Shown here piece after piece: positions 32,843-41,377 of a DNA stretch of 64,000 bases; the stretch's first letter is position 1; every line of letters starts with the position of its first letter. Source of the stretch: an archaeon (GTDB taxonomy: Archaea; Micrarchaeota; Micrarchaeia; Norongarragalinales; UBA97). The stretch is from the NCBI GenBank assembly GCA_020057405.1, contig JAGVFW010000003.1, positions 1 through 64,000 of the forward strand, written 5' to 3'. Both the position numbers and the translations under genes were made by a program. The notes beneath the pieces were generated by a model that saw only the letters and a program-made list of their open reading frames with translations, had not been told where the DNA came from and did no database searches.

Positions 32843-33820
32843 GTGACCATCTTTCCTCAACAACCGGCCGTGCCCATAGCTAACTTCATACCCATTATCT
32901 GCAAGAAAATTCGGATAGCTACTGCTCGGAACCGCTTGCTGGAAATTCACGCAAAGAAATTCACAACATACGCGCGCGGAGCTAGGAAGATGGGATATCC
33001 GGAAAGCGTATACCGACGGTACGTTGTTGGAGAAGTGCCATACTCGGTTAAGTTCTTGATAGACTTTTGCGAACAATCCGACGCCGCGCACTTATTGGAC
33101 GAAATCTATCACGAAAACGGCCTCGCCTTTACTGCCAAAAAGGAAAGGGTAATACTTCCGAAAAGCGTGACGCCGTCCCTTGCCTATTTCGTCGGATACT
33201 TGCTCGGAGACGGTTATCTGTGCACCGACGGCAAGCGAATAGAATTCATAGATGAAGATCAGTGCCAACTCGAACAAATAAGCAGTTTGGCCGAGAACTT
33301 GTTTGGCTTTCCGGGAATTCTGCGTGCGCGCCCCAACCCGCCTTCAACTAACAACATATTCCTGCTCACGCTTAGCCGGATAGCTATTCACTCGTTCCTA
33401 AACCTAGTCCTGGGAATACAGCCTGGAACAAAAATCAATTTAGGCATACCCCCACTCGTCAAGGGCAACCGGGAGCTGCTGCGGTGGTTCCCGAGGGGCG
33501 TTTTTGATGCTGACGGGACCTTGCCAAAAAATCCGGAAAAAGCGAAACAGCTTTTCATTGACATTGCTTTAAAAGACTTGAATTTCATAATAGAAATAAG
33601 GGAGGCTTTGGAGACATTTGGCGTGAAAACGCTTGAGCCTTACCCTAGAAAATCGCTATCACCTGCAACCGGAAAAAGCTGCGTAACTTGGGAATTACGA
33701 ATACGCCGGAAGGGAGAAATTTCAGAATTTCTCCACGAGATTGGATTCATTCACCCGAAGAAAATGGAAAGACAAGCAAGAACGATTGCTTTTATTGGGC
33801 CCGTAGCTCAGCCCGGATAG
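32843..33820 (+). CDS. LAGLIDADG homing-endonuclease-like protein running into a tRNA gene
   Basis: The 325-residue protein has an N-terminal helical, HTH-like region (about 30-85: RLLEIHAKKFTTYARGARKM and following). Two LAGLIDADG motifs follow, LAYFVGYLLGDGYL and LLRWFPRGVFDADGTL, each with the metal-binding Asp, spaced as in a monomeric two-repeat enzyme. Each is followed by the expected beta-rich DNA-binding stretch. Such enzymes cut long DNA targets or, in archaea, can act on intron-containing loci. The last eight codons lie inside the 5' half of the downstream tRNA-Arg and the stop TAG falls in the D stem. The start is GTG at 32843, about 25 nt after a TATA-like ATTATGAATA. Gene context points to the tRNA introns as its partner (inference). 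Confidence 0.85.
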   Translation: MTIFPQQPAVPIANFIPIICKKIRIATARNRLLEIHAKKFTTYARGARKMGYPESVYRRYVVGEVPYSVKFLIDFCEQSDAAHLLDEIYHENGLAFTAKKERVILPKSVTPSLAYFVGYLLGDGYLCTDGKRIEFIDEDQCQLEQISSLAENLFGFPGILRARPNPPSTNNIFLLTLSRIAIHSFLNLVLGIQPGTKINLGIPPLVKGNRELLRWFPRGVFDADGTLPKNPEKAKQLFIDIALKDLNFIIEIREALETFGVKTLEPYPRKSLSPATGKSCVTWELRIRRKGEISEFLHEIGFIHPKKMERQARTIAFIGPVAQPG

Positions 33821-33827
33821 AGCGACT

Positions 33828-33859
33828 GGAGACAAAAGCCAAGCTTCTGCCTCTCGCAA
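33828..33859 (+). other. Predicted tRNA intron 1 (position 29/30)
   Basis: About 32 nt interrupt the 5' strand of the anticodon stem between positions 29 and 30, a non-canonical site known in some archaea. The segment contains GAGA and TCTC, which can pair to form the splicing helix. The 3' bulge is not perfectly placed, so the 3' boundary may be off by a couple of bases. It is defined mainly by the need to restore the ACTAC stem. Confidence 0.55.
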
Positions 33860-33867
33860 ACCTCCTA

Positions 33868-33884
33868 TCTCCGAGCTGGGAGAA
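33868..33884 (+). other. Predicted tRNA intron 2 (canonical position 37/38)
   Basis: A 17-nt intron with a bulge-helix-bulge motif. The 3-nt bulge TAT is cut after the second base, the 4-bp helix is CTCC/GGAG with a 6-nt loop, and the second 3-nt bulge AAA is cut after its second base. This is the standard archaeal splice site right after the anticodon. Confidence 0.7.
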
Positions 33885-34007
33885 AGTAGTAGGTCCCGCG
33901 TTCAAATCGCGGCGGGCCCGCTAAACCTTTTTTCCTCCCCTTGAGTCCGAAACTCACGGTTTTTATTGCTCGCTCCGTAATGAATACCGCTTTGGAAGGG
34001 GCGGTTT

Positions 34008-36020
34008 ATGGCGGAGCAAATTGTCCTAGTTGACCTAGGAATCATCGTTCTTGTTGCGCTAGTGTGTGGCATCGTCTTTAGCAGGCTACGCCAGAACAGC
34101 GCCCTTGGCTACATCCTGGCTGGCGTCATCCTCGGGCCCCTTGCGCTAAAGTACTTAGTGCCGGGCACTGGGCTCGCACCGCTTTTCGGCGAGCTTGGCG
34201 TAATAATGATTCTGTTCTACCTGGGCCTTGAGCTTAACATGCACAAGCTTAAGCAAACGGGCGCCATTTCAGCCGTGCTTGCCGTTGCCCAGATGACGGT
34301 AACTTTCGCACTTGGATTCATGGTCGGAAAACTCTTTGGCTTTGGCAACATCGAGAGCATGGTCCTTGGGGCGATGATTGTCGCAACGAGCACGGTCATC
34401 ATATCCAGGTTCCTGATCGAACGCGGGGTTATCGAACGCGTGGACTCGCACATTGCGCTCGGCATTCTCATGTTCCAGGACTTTTTTGCAATCTTCATCC
34501 TCGTTTTGCTAACCAGCCTGGGGGCCGAAAAGTCGCTCAACACGGTTGTGCTAAACGCGCTTCTCTTCATGATTGGCATGTTCTTCATCGTGAGTAAGGC
34601 AAGCCGCCATATCCTGAATTTCTTGCACTCACTTGGCCACGGCGACAAGATGGTGTTCTACGCAATCGGCGTGGGGGTTGTCGCAAGCTATGCCGGAGTG
34701 CTCCTCGGCCTAAGCTCGGCATTGGGAGCGTTCTTCGCGGGCTTTGCCCTTGCAGAGAGCCAGTATGGCGAGCGCATCAAGCGCGAGCTTGGCTTCATCA
34801 GGGAGTTCTTCGTGCTGTTTTTCTTCGTGAGCTTCGGCTCGACTCTGTTCTACGATTTTGAATTAGGCGCGGCCGTGGTGCCAGCCCTCCCGGCGCTCCT
34901 GCCGCTCGTTGCAATCGCCATCACACTCGTAGTCGTTTACCTAATCGGCTCGTCACTGGCACTCTACCTAACCGGCACGCTGATGGGTCTTGACAAGTAT
35001 TCTACGGGCACCATCGCCATGCTGATGACGACGCTCGGGGAATTCGTCATCATCATCGCAAACGCTTCCAGGCCGCTCGTCGATAAGGCGGGGTTTGACG
35101 CTCTTGTGACAATAGGGTTCATGCTCATCATCTTCACTTCACCCCTGACCCCCGTACTCTATGACAACAACAAGAAAATCACCGACTGGTTCTTCTCGCT
35201 CTTGCCAAAGCCCATAAGGAAGGTATTAGACCGCGCCCACGGCGGCGTAGCGCGGCTTGAATCTGCTTCGCACAACCCGATTCTTCACGACCATTACGTC
35301 GTTTCGATGGAGCAGATTGGCAAGCACCTGCTCGTCGCCTTCAGCATCGTGTACTTGAGCATTGCAATCAATGAACAGTTGCCGCAGCTTGGCACCGAGA
35401 TTCTCCCGCGCGAGTTGTCAGTAGGCTTCCTCGTGCTATTGCTCGTCACATGGCCGCTGTACCGCCTCGTCGTCGAGCTGCGCGCCCTTGTCGAGGGGGT
35501 TACGCGCCACTTCATCCACTCGGCGTTTCCGGCAGTGAAAAGAAGCGAGCTTTACATCGAGGACGAGATTGCCGATGTCTTCACCGGCATTTTACTCACG
35601 CTCATCGGCATCGTCGGGGCGGCAATTATCTACTCGACGTTCCCCAAACAGCCGTACTTCCTAATCGCGCCGGTTGCCTACACCATGCTCGCGCTCATGC
35701 AGCTTTCCCGCTCGTTCTATTCCCTCGTTGAGCACTATGAAACGCTCAACTTTCTTTCGGGTGGTGACGCGCCGGCTGACGCCCGCGTCAAGGCGATGGG
35801 CCGCGAGTTCGAGGAGCACTCAAGGCGCTTTAGGATGATTCACGCCGAGCGCGAGCGCGTAACTGAACTCGTGCGCGAGGCCCTTAGACAAAACGACATG
35901 GCGCGCGTGCGAAACCTGCTTATCCACCTCAAGCGCAGCGAGGGCCGCATCCTGGCCGGCATTTCGGAGAAGAAGGGCGAGCACATGCGCCGCTATCTTC
36001 TTAAACAGGCCAAGCCCTAG
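34008..36020 (+). CDS. CPA2 family cation:proton antiporter with extra C-terminal membrane domain
   Basis: The 670-residue protein starts with a Kef/NhaP2-like antiporter domain of about 12 helices (residues 1-390), with typical segments LGYILAGVILGPLAL, IMILFYLGLELNM, MIVATSTVIISRFLIERG and FQDFFAIFILVLL. It would exchange Na+ or K+ for H+. There is no TrkA-N/RCK domain. Instead residues about 430-585 hold around four more membrane helices (HLLVAFSIVYLSIAI, VGFLVLLLVTWPLYRLV, ILLTLIGIVGAAIIY, APVAYTMLALMQL), and the last 90 residues form a charged cytoplasmic helical region. A coiled-coil gene follows without a gap. It is preceded by the tRNA-Arg and a short AT-rich promoter. Confidence 0.9.
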   Translation: MAEQIVLVDLGIIVLVALVCGIVFSRLRQNSALGYILAGVILGPLALKYLVPGTGLAPLFGELGVIMILFYLGLELNMHKLKQTGAISAVLAVAQMTVTFALGFMVGKLFGFGNIESMVLGAMIVATSTVIISRFLIERGVIERVDSHIALGILMFQDFFAIFILVLLTSLGAEKSLNTVVLNALLFMIGMFFIVSKASRHILNFLHSLGHGDKMVFYAIGVGVVASYAGVLLGLSSALGAFFAGFALAESQYGERIKRELGFIREFFVLFFFVSFGSTLFYDFELGAAVVPALPALLPLVAIAITLVVVYLIGSSLALYLTGTLMGLDKYSTGTIAMLMTTLGEFVIIIANASRPLVDKAGFDALVTIGFMLIIFTSPLTPVLYDNNKKITDWFFSLLPKPIRKVLDRAHGGVARLESASHNPILHDHYVVSMEQIGKHLLVAFSIVYLSIAINEQLPQLGTEILPRELSVGFLVLLLVTWPLYRLVVELRALVEGVTRHFIHSAFPAVKRSELYIEDEIADVFTGILLTLIGIVGAAIIYSTFPKQPYFLIAPVAYTMLALMQLSRSFYSLVEHYETLNFLSGGDAPADARVKAMGREFEEHSRRFRMIHAERERVTELVREALRQNDMARVRNLLIHLKRSEGRILAGISEKKGEHMRRYLLKQAKP

Positions 36021-36025
36021 TAGTG

Positions 36026-36709
36026 ATGCAAATGGATGACTCGCAATTAAAAGCAGGCCTCGATGACGTGCGGGCGGCGGTCCTCGCCCTTACCGACAGG
36101 CTGGCGATTAGCATGCGCGGGCTTGAGACCGCAAGCAGTGAACTGCAGGAACTCTCAAGCGAGATGCGCAAGATGCAGCGGGAAATGGCGTCGCACAAGG
36201 CAACCGAGCTGCCGGACTCGCTCCTCTCACTGCCGCTAAAAGTAGACGCGACGATGGCCTCGCAGGCGAGGCTCGTCAACACACTTGATGAAATGCGGCA
36301 CGGCCTCGAGCAGTTGTCGCTCCAGGTCGAGGCAAGCGCAACGAAGAGCGAAAAAGGCGGGGCGGTAAAGGAGCTTGTCGGGGCGGCCCTTGACGAGAAG
36401 CTCGTGATGCTTGCCAAAATCGACGCGGAAACTCTTGAGCAGGCGCGGCGGAACGGAGCCGAACTCGAAGAAAAACTTATTCCGCTTGCCACGCTTGGCG
36501 CCGAGACGCTTGAGCAGACGCGGCGCAACAACGAGGCGCTAGTCAAGCTCGTCGAGAGCCAGAACATCCAGAACGAAGTGCTTGGCGAGACCCTCGGAGC
36601 GCTGCTTGAACTAACTGAACACGTAAAAGCCCGCGTCGAGAAGCTTCCCGAAAAGAAGGAACTCGAGGAAGAAGTCGAGCGGGACATTGCAAAGAAGCTC
36701 TCCGAATAA
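36026..36709 (+). CDS. Coiled-coil protein coupled to the antiporter
   Basis: The product of about 227 residues is almost entirely helical and charged, with heptad patterns. Two imperfect repeats of about 33 residues lie in the middle (DEKLVMLAKIDAETLEQARRN, then EEKLIPLATLGAETLEQTRRN), and an acidic-basic C-terminal tail follows. It has no signal peptide or membrane helix. A GTG at 36023 could also start it; the first codon lies within 6 nt of the antiporter stop, so translation is coupled. It may be a cytoplasmic partner or regulator of the antiporter (inference). No known family. Confidence 0.65.
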   Translation: MQMDDSQLKAGLDDVRAAVLALTDRLAISMRGLETASSELQELSSEMRKMQREMASHKATELPDSLLSLPLKVDATMASQARLVNTLDEMRHGLEQLSLQVEASATKSEKGGAVKELVGAALDEKLVMLAKIDAETLEQARRNGAELEEKLIPLATLGAETLEQTRRNNEALVKLVESQNIQNEVLGETLGALLELTEHVKARVEKLPEKKELEEEVERDIAKKLSE

Positions 36710-36715
36710 TATAAG

Positions 36716-36832
36716 ATGGCTTGCAAGGACGTCGGGCTCAACTACTTCCAATTCAACACTACCGACGAGTTCAACTGGACCGCGCAAACACCCGACCGAA
36801 ACTTCACGGTGTTCAAGTCGGGAACTTGCTAG
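36716..36832 (+). pseudogene. Short ORF, possibly a leftover end of a surface protein
   Basis: A 38-codon frame starts at an ATG a few bases after the coiled-coil stop. It encodes a peptide rich in Asn, Thr, Phe and Asp (FQFNTTDEFNWT) ending in a Cys (KSGTC). The composition resembles an exported domain, yet there is no signal peptide, which suggests a gene fragment rather than a live gene. A TATA-like TAATATAA precedes it, so expression cannot be excluded. Confidence 0.3.
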
Positions 36833-36894
36833 CTGCTTCAAACAGTCTTTTCGACAAGGCAAAATAGCAGCCGGGTATTGGGACGGCTAGCAAC

Positions 36895-37992
36895 CTAATT
36901 CCTGGCGCCAATTTTCCCTAGTTTTACGCCGGTCTCAAGAATCACCGGAACTTGTTCTAGGGGCGTCGTCCTAAGCAGGGCGGTGATTATGCTCGTGGGG
37001 ATCGAATGCTTTCTCTCAAGCGATTGGACCCGCTTGAACTGCCGGACTTTTTCCTTGATAAGCTGTTTTCCGGAGAACGCCGAAATGCGTTCGTACCACG
37101 CTGCCACGGGTTCGTCCTTGCGTCGCACAAACCCGGGGTTGAGTGCAAACACGTGCTCGTGTTCTGAATAAAGCTCTGAAAGCTGGCCGTCAATCTCTTT
37201 TGCAAGCGATTCGATCGGGGGTTCCTGTCCGTTGGCGGTACCGTCCTTAAGCGTTTTTAGCGCTGCGATGCCGACGGCGAATTTTTCAGAGACATCTTTC
37301 GGCAATACGGCGACGGTGCCGCGATACGCCGGTCTTCTAGCCGGAAATGAAAGGAGGTTGAGGAAAACGTTGTAAGCTGACCAGCGGTTTACGTAATGCG
37401 CTGCAAGCTCCTCGCCAGGCGGTTGTTTCTCGCTTATCGCGTTTGACCACGCGTGCTCGAACTCGTGCCTGCGCGAGATTTTCGCGACCCCGCTGAAAAG
37501 GAATACGCGGGAAAAGTCCTCCAGGTTGAGGCCGTGGTCGGCAATCAGGCGCTTGAAGGCCGGGTGGAAAACCCGTTCCAGCGTCTCGCGGGCATAGTTT
37601 AACTCTCCGCCCCTCAAATCATCGCCAAACTCACGGTCTATGACTCGCTGGTCTATGACCATATTCTGGCCGTAAGGCGTAAACTCGGTTTCCCTGACTT
37701 TAAAGGATTTTACGCCGGGTACGTCTGCAAAAACCGGGATTCCCTGCTCATCGGCCCTCACAAGCGCCTTTACCGCCCGGATTATTCGGCCCACCCGGAG
37801 CGATTTCTTTATGGCCTGGCGCAGTTGGGGCCTTGATGGCTTGAGTCCGCTGGCGTTCAAGTCTTCAACCAGCGCCTTCATTACACGAAGAGTGGAAAAA
37901 TTGTCGTCAAAGCCGTGGGCCTCCACCTCGGCCCGCAGGACCGCTTCGGAAAATGCCTTCCTGAAAGCCTTGGCTGGACGCTCGATCGCCAT
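36895..37992 (-). CDS. Unknown protein with an HExxH motif
   Basis: The 365-residue cytoplasmic protein is not recognised. A motif RRHEFEHAW near residue 176 fits the HExxH zinc-metallopeptidase signature (two His ligands with the catalytic Glu), preceded by a hydrophobic strand-like VFLFSGVAKI. It also has a basic N-terminal helical domain (residues 1-80) and a helical C-terminus with conserved-looking FVRRKDEPVAAWYERI. No third zinc ligand can be named with confidence. It stands alone between the coiled-coil gene and pyrK, on the opposite strand to the former. It may be a peptidase, or HExxH may be chance. Confidence 0.6.
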   Translation of the reverse strand: MAIERPAKAFRKAFSEAVLRAEVEAHGFDDNFSTLRVMKALVEDLNASGLKPSRPQLRQAIKKSLRVGRIIRAVKALVRADEQGIPVFADVPGVKSFKVRETEFTPYGQNMVIDQRVIDREFGDDLRGGELNYARETLERVFHPAFKRLIADHGLNLEDFSRVFLFSGVAKISRRHEFEHAWSNAISEKQPPGEELAAHYVNRWSAYNVFLNLLSFPARRPAYRGTVAVLPKDVSEKFAVGIAALKTLKDGTANGQEPPIESLAKEIDGQLSELYSEHEHVFALNPGFVRRKDEPVAAWYERISAFSGKQLIKEKVRQFKRVQSLERKHSIPTSIITALLRTTPLEQVPVILETGVKLGKIGARN

Positions 37993-38025
37993 GCAGATTA
38001 GTTGCCGCCCCCTGAAATAAAAAGC

Positions 38026-38814
38026 CTACCACTCTTTCTTGTGTCCCATCGTGTCGCGGTGGCACTTCCCGAATTCGGCTAGCTTTAGCGACTCGACGCC
38101 CGTAAATACCGGACCCTGCTTGCACACGAGGCCGCCCCCTGCGTCGCACTTGCCGCAAACGCCGATGCCGCACCCCATGTAGCGCTCGAGGGCGAGCTGC
38201 GATGGCAGGTCGTGCGCAAGGGCGACTTTTGCAACTGCTTCCATCATTTTCTCCGGCCCGCAGGCGTAGATGCAGTCAAACTTACTGCCGTCTGAAATTA
38301 GTTTTTCAGCCAACTCGTGCGGCCGGCCCTTGAACCCTGCGCTTCCGTCGTCGGTTGAGACGAACGCCTCGATGCCCATGCGCGTAAACTCGTTTTCGAA
38401 AATCGCGTCGTCTTTAGTGCGCGCGCCAATTACCATGACGGGCGTGATGCCGGCCGCAAGGCATTGTTCTGCAAGGAAGTTTAGTGCCGCAACTCCGTAG
38501 CCCCCGCCGACTAGCAGAACAGATTTGTATGATGGCTCGAGCCAGAACCCCTTGCCGAACGGCCCGCGAATGCTTAGCTTGTCGCCCGCCTTGAATGCAG
38601 CGAGCTTTTTCGAGAATGACCCGACTGCTGCAATGCTAAGACGCAGCGGAACGGCATTAACAATGCAAAACGGCTTTTCGTCCATTCCGGGAAGCCACAC
38701 CATCACAAACTGCCCTGGCTTTGCACCCGGCATGGAGCAGTCAAGCTCAAGAGTGTTGACGCGGTAATTTTCCTTGCGCACTGAAGTAATCGGGGCGGTA
38801 GTGTAGTAGGACAT
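38026..38814 (-). CDS. pyrK: Dihydroorotate dehydrogenase electron-transfer subunit
   Basis: PyrK passes electrons from PyrD to NAD+ through FAD and a 2Fe-2S cluster. The 262-residue protein has a ferredoxin-reductase-like FAD domain (KPGQFVMVWLPG, then SIRGPFGKGF), an NAD-binding fold (VLLVGGGYGVAAL, YACGPEKMM), and a C-terminal iron-sulfur motif with four Cys (MGCGIGVCGKC, then LVCKQGPVF). This is the class 1B arrangement. The start at 38814 follows pyrD by 6 bp on the same strand, so the pair forms an operon. Confidence 0.93.
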   Translation of the reverse strand: MSYYTTAPITSVRKENYRVNTLELDCSMPGAKPGQFVMVWLPGMDEKPFCIVNAVPLRLSIAAVGSFSKKLAAFKAGDKLSIRGPFGKGFWLEPSYKSVLLVGGGYGVAALNFLAEQCLAAGITPVMVIGARTKDDAIFENEFTRMGIEAFVSTDDGSAGFKGRPHELAEKLISDGSKFDCIYACGPEKMMEAVAKVALAHDLPSQLALERYMGCGIGVCGKCDAGGGLVCKQGPVFTGVESLKLAEFGKCHRDTMGHKKEW

Positions 38815-38820
38815 AGCGGC

Positions 38821-39768
38821 TCACTCGTGCGCCTTTGAAATCAGCTGCTTGGCCGAATTGTAGCCGTTTGCGTCCATCCAGGCGGTCATTTCGCTGCACA
38901 CTTGATTGAATACAGTCAGCTCACGGTAGAAGGCCGCAGTGCCGATGCCAACTGCACTGGCGCCAGCCATCATCATTTCAATGGCATCCTCGCCGGAGAA
39001 AACGCCGCCGGTGCCGATGATTGCGGTGTCAGGAAGTGCCGCGCGGATGCGGTAGACGCACTTGATTGCAAGCGGCTTTAGGGCAGGGCCCGAGAGGCCG
39101 CCGTACTTGTTGGCAAGAATTGGCTTGGCGCGGTTAATGTCAATCGCCATTCCTGGACCGGCGGTGTTCACTGCAGTGATGCCACCAGCGCCCGACTCGA
39201 CGCACGCCCTTGCGATGAGCTCGATTGCGGGCACGTCGGGAGAGAGTTTTGCAAAAATGGGAATCGATTTGGGCACGCGGCTTGCAGCTTCCTCAACTGC
39301 CTTCGCGGAGGCCTTCTCGCTTAGGCAAAAGAGTCCGCCGAACTCGTCCTCTACGTTCGGGCAGCTCATGTCAAGCTCGATTGCGTCGGGTGCGGCTTTT
39401 GAAATAAGCTCGGCGGCGAGGCCGAACTCCTCGGCTGTTGAGGCAAACACGCTTGCGATAATCGGGGTTTTGGTGAGGCGCTTGTACTCTGCAATCTCGG
39501 CGGCCTTTTCCTCGACTCCGGGGTTGCTTAGCCCAACCGCGTTGAGAAACCAGCCTTTTGAGAGAGCGTCGACGACAATGGGATTCGCGTGGCCCTTTCT
39601 TTCCTTGACGCTTGCGCTCTTGCTCGTGATTGCGCCAGCCCCGCCCTCGTTAGCGACTTTCGCCATAAGTTGTGCGGTCGTGCCAAGGATGCCGCTTGCC
39701 AGGACAGTAGGGTTGGAAAGTTGCATGCCAGCAAGCTGCACTTTTAGGTCAACGGTCATCAATGCCAC
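38821..39768 (-). CDS. pyrD: Dihydroorotate dehydrogenase catalytic subunit (class 1B)
   Basis: PyrD oxidises dihydroorotate to orotate in UMP synthesis using FMN. The 315-residue TIM-barrel protein has SNPTVLASGILG, the active-site Cys loop (ELDMSCPNVE), FAKLSPDVP with the catalytic Lys, NTAGPGMAID, KYGGLSGPALKPLA and the FMN phosphate site IGTGGVFSGEDA. Class 1B is supported by the adjacent pyrK. The translation start is GTG-type or ATG close to MTVDLKV. It is the first gene of the pyrDK pair, with a promoter in the 69-bp gap to the divergent glycosyltransferase. Confidence 0.95.
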   Translation of the reverse strand: MALMTVDLKVQLAGMQLSNPTVLASGILGTTAQLMAKVANEGGAGAITSKSASVKERKGHANPIVVDALSKGWFLNAVGLSNPGVEEKAAEIAEYKRLTKTPIIASVFASTAEEFGLAAELISKAAPDAIELDMSCPNVEDEFGGLFCLSEKASAKAVEEAASRVPKSIPIFAKLSPDVPAIELIARACVESGAGGITAVNTAGPGMAIDINRAKPILANKYGGLSGPALKPLAIKCVYRIRAALPDTAIIGTGGVFSGEDAIEMMMAGASAVGIGTAAFYRELTVFNQVCSEMTAWMDANGYNSAKQLISKAHE

Positions 39769-39837
39769 CGGACTACCCTAGGTTGCCCAAAGCTTTTATT
39801 TGCTAGTAAGCTGTGCTATACTTAGACCAGATAACCC

Positions 39838-41328
39838 ATGGCGCTTCTCTTTGACTACTCAAAAAAACCTGCAAGCGCGCTTTTCATCGCGCACTCGGCA
39901 AGCCCTGACTTTGCCGGGGCAAAGGCCCGCTTTGATGCACTGCACGCCCTTTCCGCAAGCGGCGGCACGCAAGTCAACGCAAGGTTCCTGACTGGATTTA
40001 GCGGCCTCGTGCCGCAGTGGGCCGGCGGGACTTCCCAAAACAAGCTGCTAAGCGCGCTAGCCGGCCTGCCAGTCTACGCCAACCACAATGGCGTGCTCCT
40101 TGCGTCAATCGGCGCAGCCGATGCCGGGGAAGTGGCGCAATACCTGGCGCAAGGGACGACAACAGGTGAGCCTCAATCAACTGGCGAACGGGCTGAACTG
40201 TCCGGCCGGGAAAGCCACGCGCTTTACTCTGCCGCAAGGGCGCTAGTCAAGTCTGCAGGCTTTCAAACAGTAGTGTGCGAGGGGTGGCCGTCTTTTGAGG
40301 CGGGCCTGCGGCTGAAAAAAGAACTTGGGATAAAAGCAATCTTCTCTTTCCACGGCGCCTCAGCCGACAGGTCAGTGCAGGGGCAGGAGCGCGCTGCAGT
40401 CGAGGCAGGCGACGCGCTGCTTTTCTCGCAAACAGGAGCCCTTGAGTCGGTGTTAGAGAGGCACCGGAGTTCGGGCAAAACGACTTCAATTTCAAGGCAC
40501 GCCGGGGCGCTTGCGCAAATGACCCTCGCGCTCAATCTTTCAAGCGAGAAGGCTGTCCTCGAGCGGGTCGTCTCAAGCCTCGGCGCCTCCGTTGAGGAAA
40601 AACGCAGTGCGATAGCGCTTGTCAAGCAGGCCGGCCACGCGCTCGAACTATTGGGGGCCAACCGCGGCGTGTTCCACTTGCGCACGCCGACCATAGCGCT
40701 TTTGCCCCACGGCCTCACGCACAACTACATACCCTCGGCGGGACCTGGCGACTTTGCTTTTGCGCGAAAGAAAATGGAGTCGCTTAGTGCAGCAAGCGGC
40801 AGGAAACTCTCAGGCAAGCGGCTGATTTACGCGCACGCGCGTGACGCTGTTGACGGCATAAAAATGCTTGAGACGCTTGCGGCTTTACCGTCAGACGTCG
40901 CGATGGCAATCCACTCGGACTCGGCGTGGGATTTTGCAGGCAATGCCAAACGCTTGGGGGTTGAGGAGCGGGCGGCGCGCATTGAGCAGGCAGGCGAACT
41001 TGAAATGCTGGCTTGCGAGGCCCTCGCGCTTCCAAGCCCTACGCCATCCGTGCTCTCAAGCGCGCTTCGCGCCTGTCGCATGGCGCAAATGGCGGGGTTG
41101 GCAGGACCAGTGCTTCTGTTGGGTGACAATCCCGTCCACTCGCTTTCGGAAAATGTCCTGCTAAGCCGCTCCCAGACTAGTGCGCAACGCGCCTACCTCA
41201 TTGCAAGTGCAATGGAAGACCGTGCGCTAAATGAGAAGCTGAAGATGTCTGCCCTCGCGGTTGCTGGAAGGGAATGGACCGGCAGGGCAAGCAGCCAAGA
41301 GCTCGCGGCGTTCATTGCGGGCGTTTAG
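39838..41328 (+). CDS. Putative GT-B glycosyltransferase (divergent GT4/GT5-like)
   Basis: The 496-residue protein has a GT-B-like two-domain layout. The N-terminal Rossmann half (1-330) includes FQTVVCEGWPSFEAGLRLKK and GIKAIFSFHGASADRS, reminiscent of the His-Gly donor or acceptor loops of GT4 enzymes. The C-terminal half starts with KRLIYAHARDAVDGIKMLE (like the GRxDxxKG turn) and has a Gly/Ser sugar-nucleotide region. The usual E-x7-E motif is unclear, so the match is distant. It sits between two pyrimidine operons, on the opposite strand to both, and starts right after pyrD's divergent promoter. Substrate unknown. Confidence 0.45.
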   Translation: MALLFDYSKKPASALFIAHSASPDFAGAKARFDALHALSASGGTQVNARFLTGFSGLVPQWAGGTSQNKLLSALAGLPVYANHNGVLLASIGAADAGEVAQYLAQGTTTGEPQSTGERAELSGRESHALYSAARALVKSAGFQTVVCEGWPSFEAGLRLKKELGIKAIFSFHGASADRSVQGQERAAVEAGDALLFSQTGALESVLERHRSSGKTTSISRHAGALAQMTLALNLSSEKAVLERVVSSLGASVEEKRSAIALVKQAGHALELLGANRGVFHLRTPTIALLPHGLTHNYIPSAGPGDFAFARKKMESLSAASGRKLSGKRLIYAHARDAVDGIKMLETLAALPSDVAMAIHSDSAWDFAGNAKRLGVEERAARIEQAGELEMLACEALALPSPTPSVLSSALRACRMAQMAGLAGPVLLLGDNPVHSLSENVLLSRSQTSAQRAYLIASAMEDRALNEKLKMSALAVAGREWTGRASSQELAAFIAGV

Positions 41329-41377
41329 CGGCCCTCGGGAGAGCTAGGTAATTGTAGTGCCTAACTTTAGCAATTGC

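Larger units (their letters stand above)
33797..33920 (+). tRNA. tRNA-Arg(CCT) with two introns
   Basis: The acceptor stem GGGCCCG (33797-33803) pairs perfectly with CGGGCCC (33913-33919). The D stem is GCTC/GAGC, and the T arm is CCGCG-TTCAAAT-CGCGG with a perfect stem; the discriminator is G, and CCA is not encoded. The anticodon arm only folds if two segments are removed (33828-33859 and 33868-33884). This leaves stem ACTAC/GTAGT (five perfect pairs) and loop CTCCTAA, with U33 and anticodon CCT for Arg codon AGG. No good TATA box lies upstream, so it may be cotranscribed with the overlapping LAGLIDADG gene. A single-intron fold leaves the anticodon stem unpaired. Confidence 0.85.

Noticed and set aside
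36687-36890. 67-codon plus-strand frame after the coiled-coil gene
   Set aside because: Overlaps the coiled-coil 3' end in another frame and has no protein-like pattern; the shorter frame at 36716 is the better candidate.
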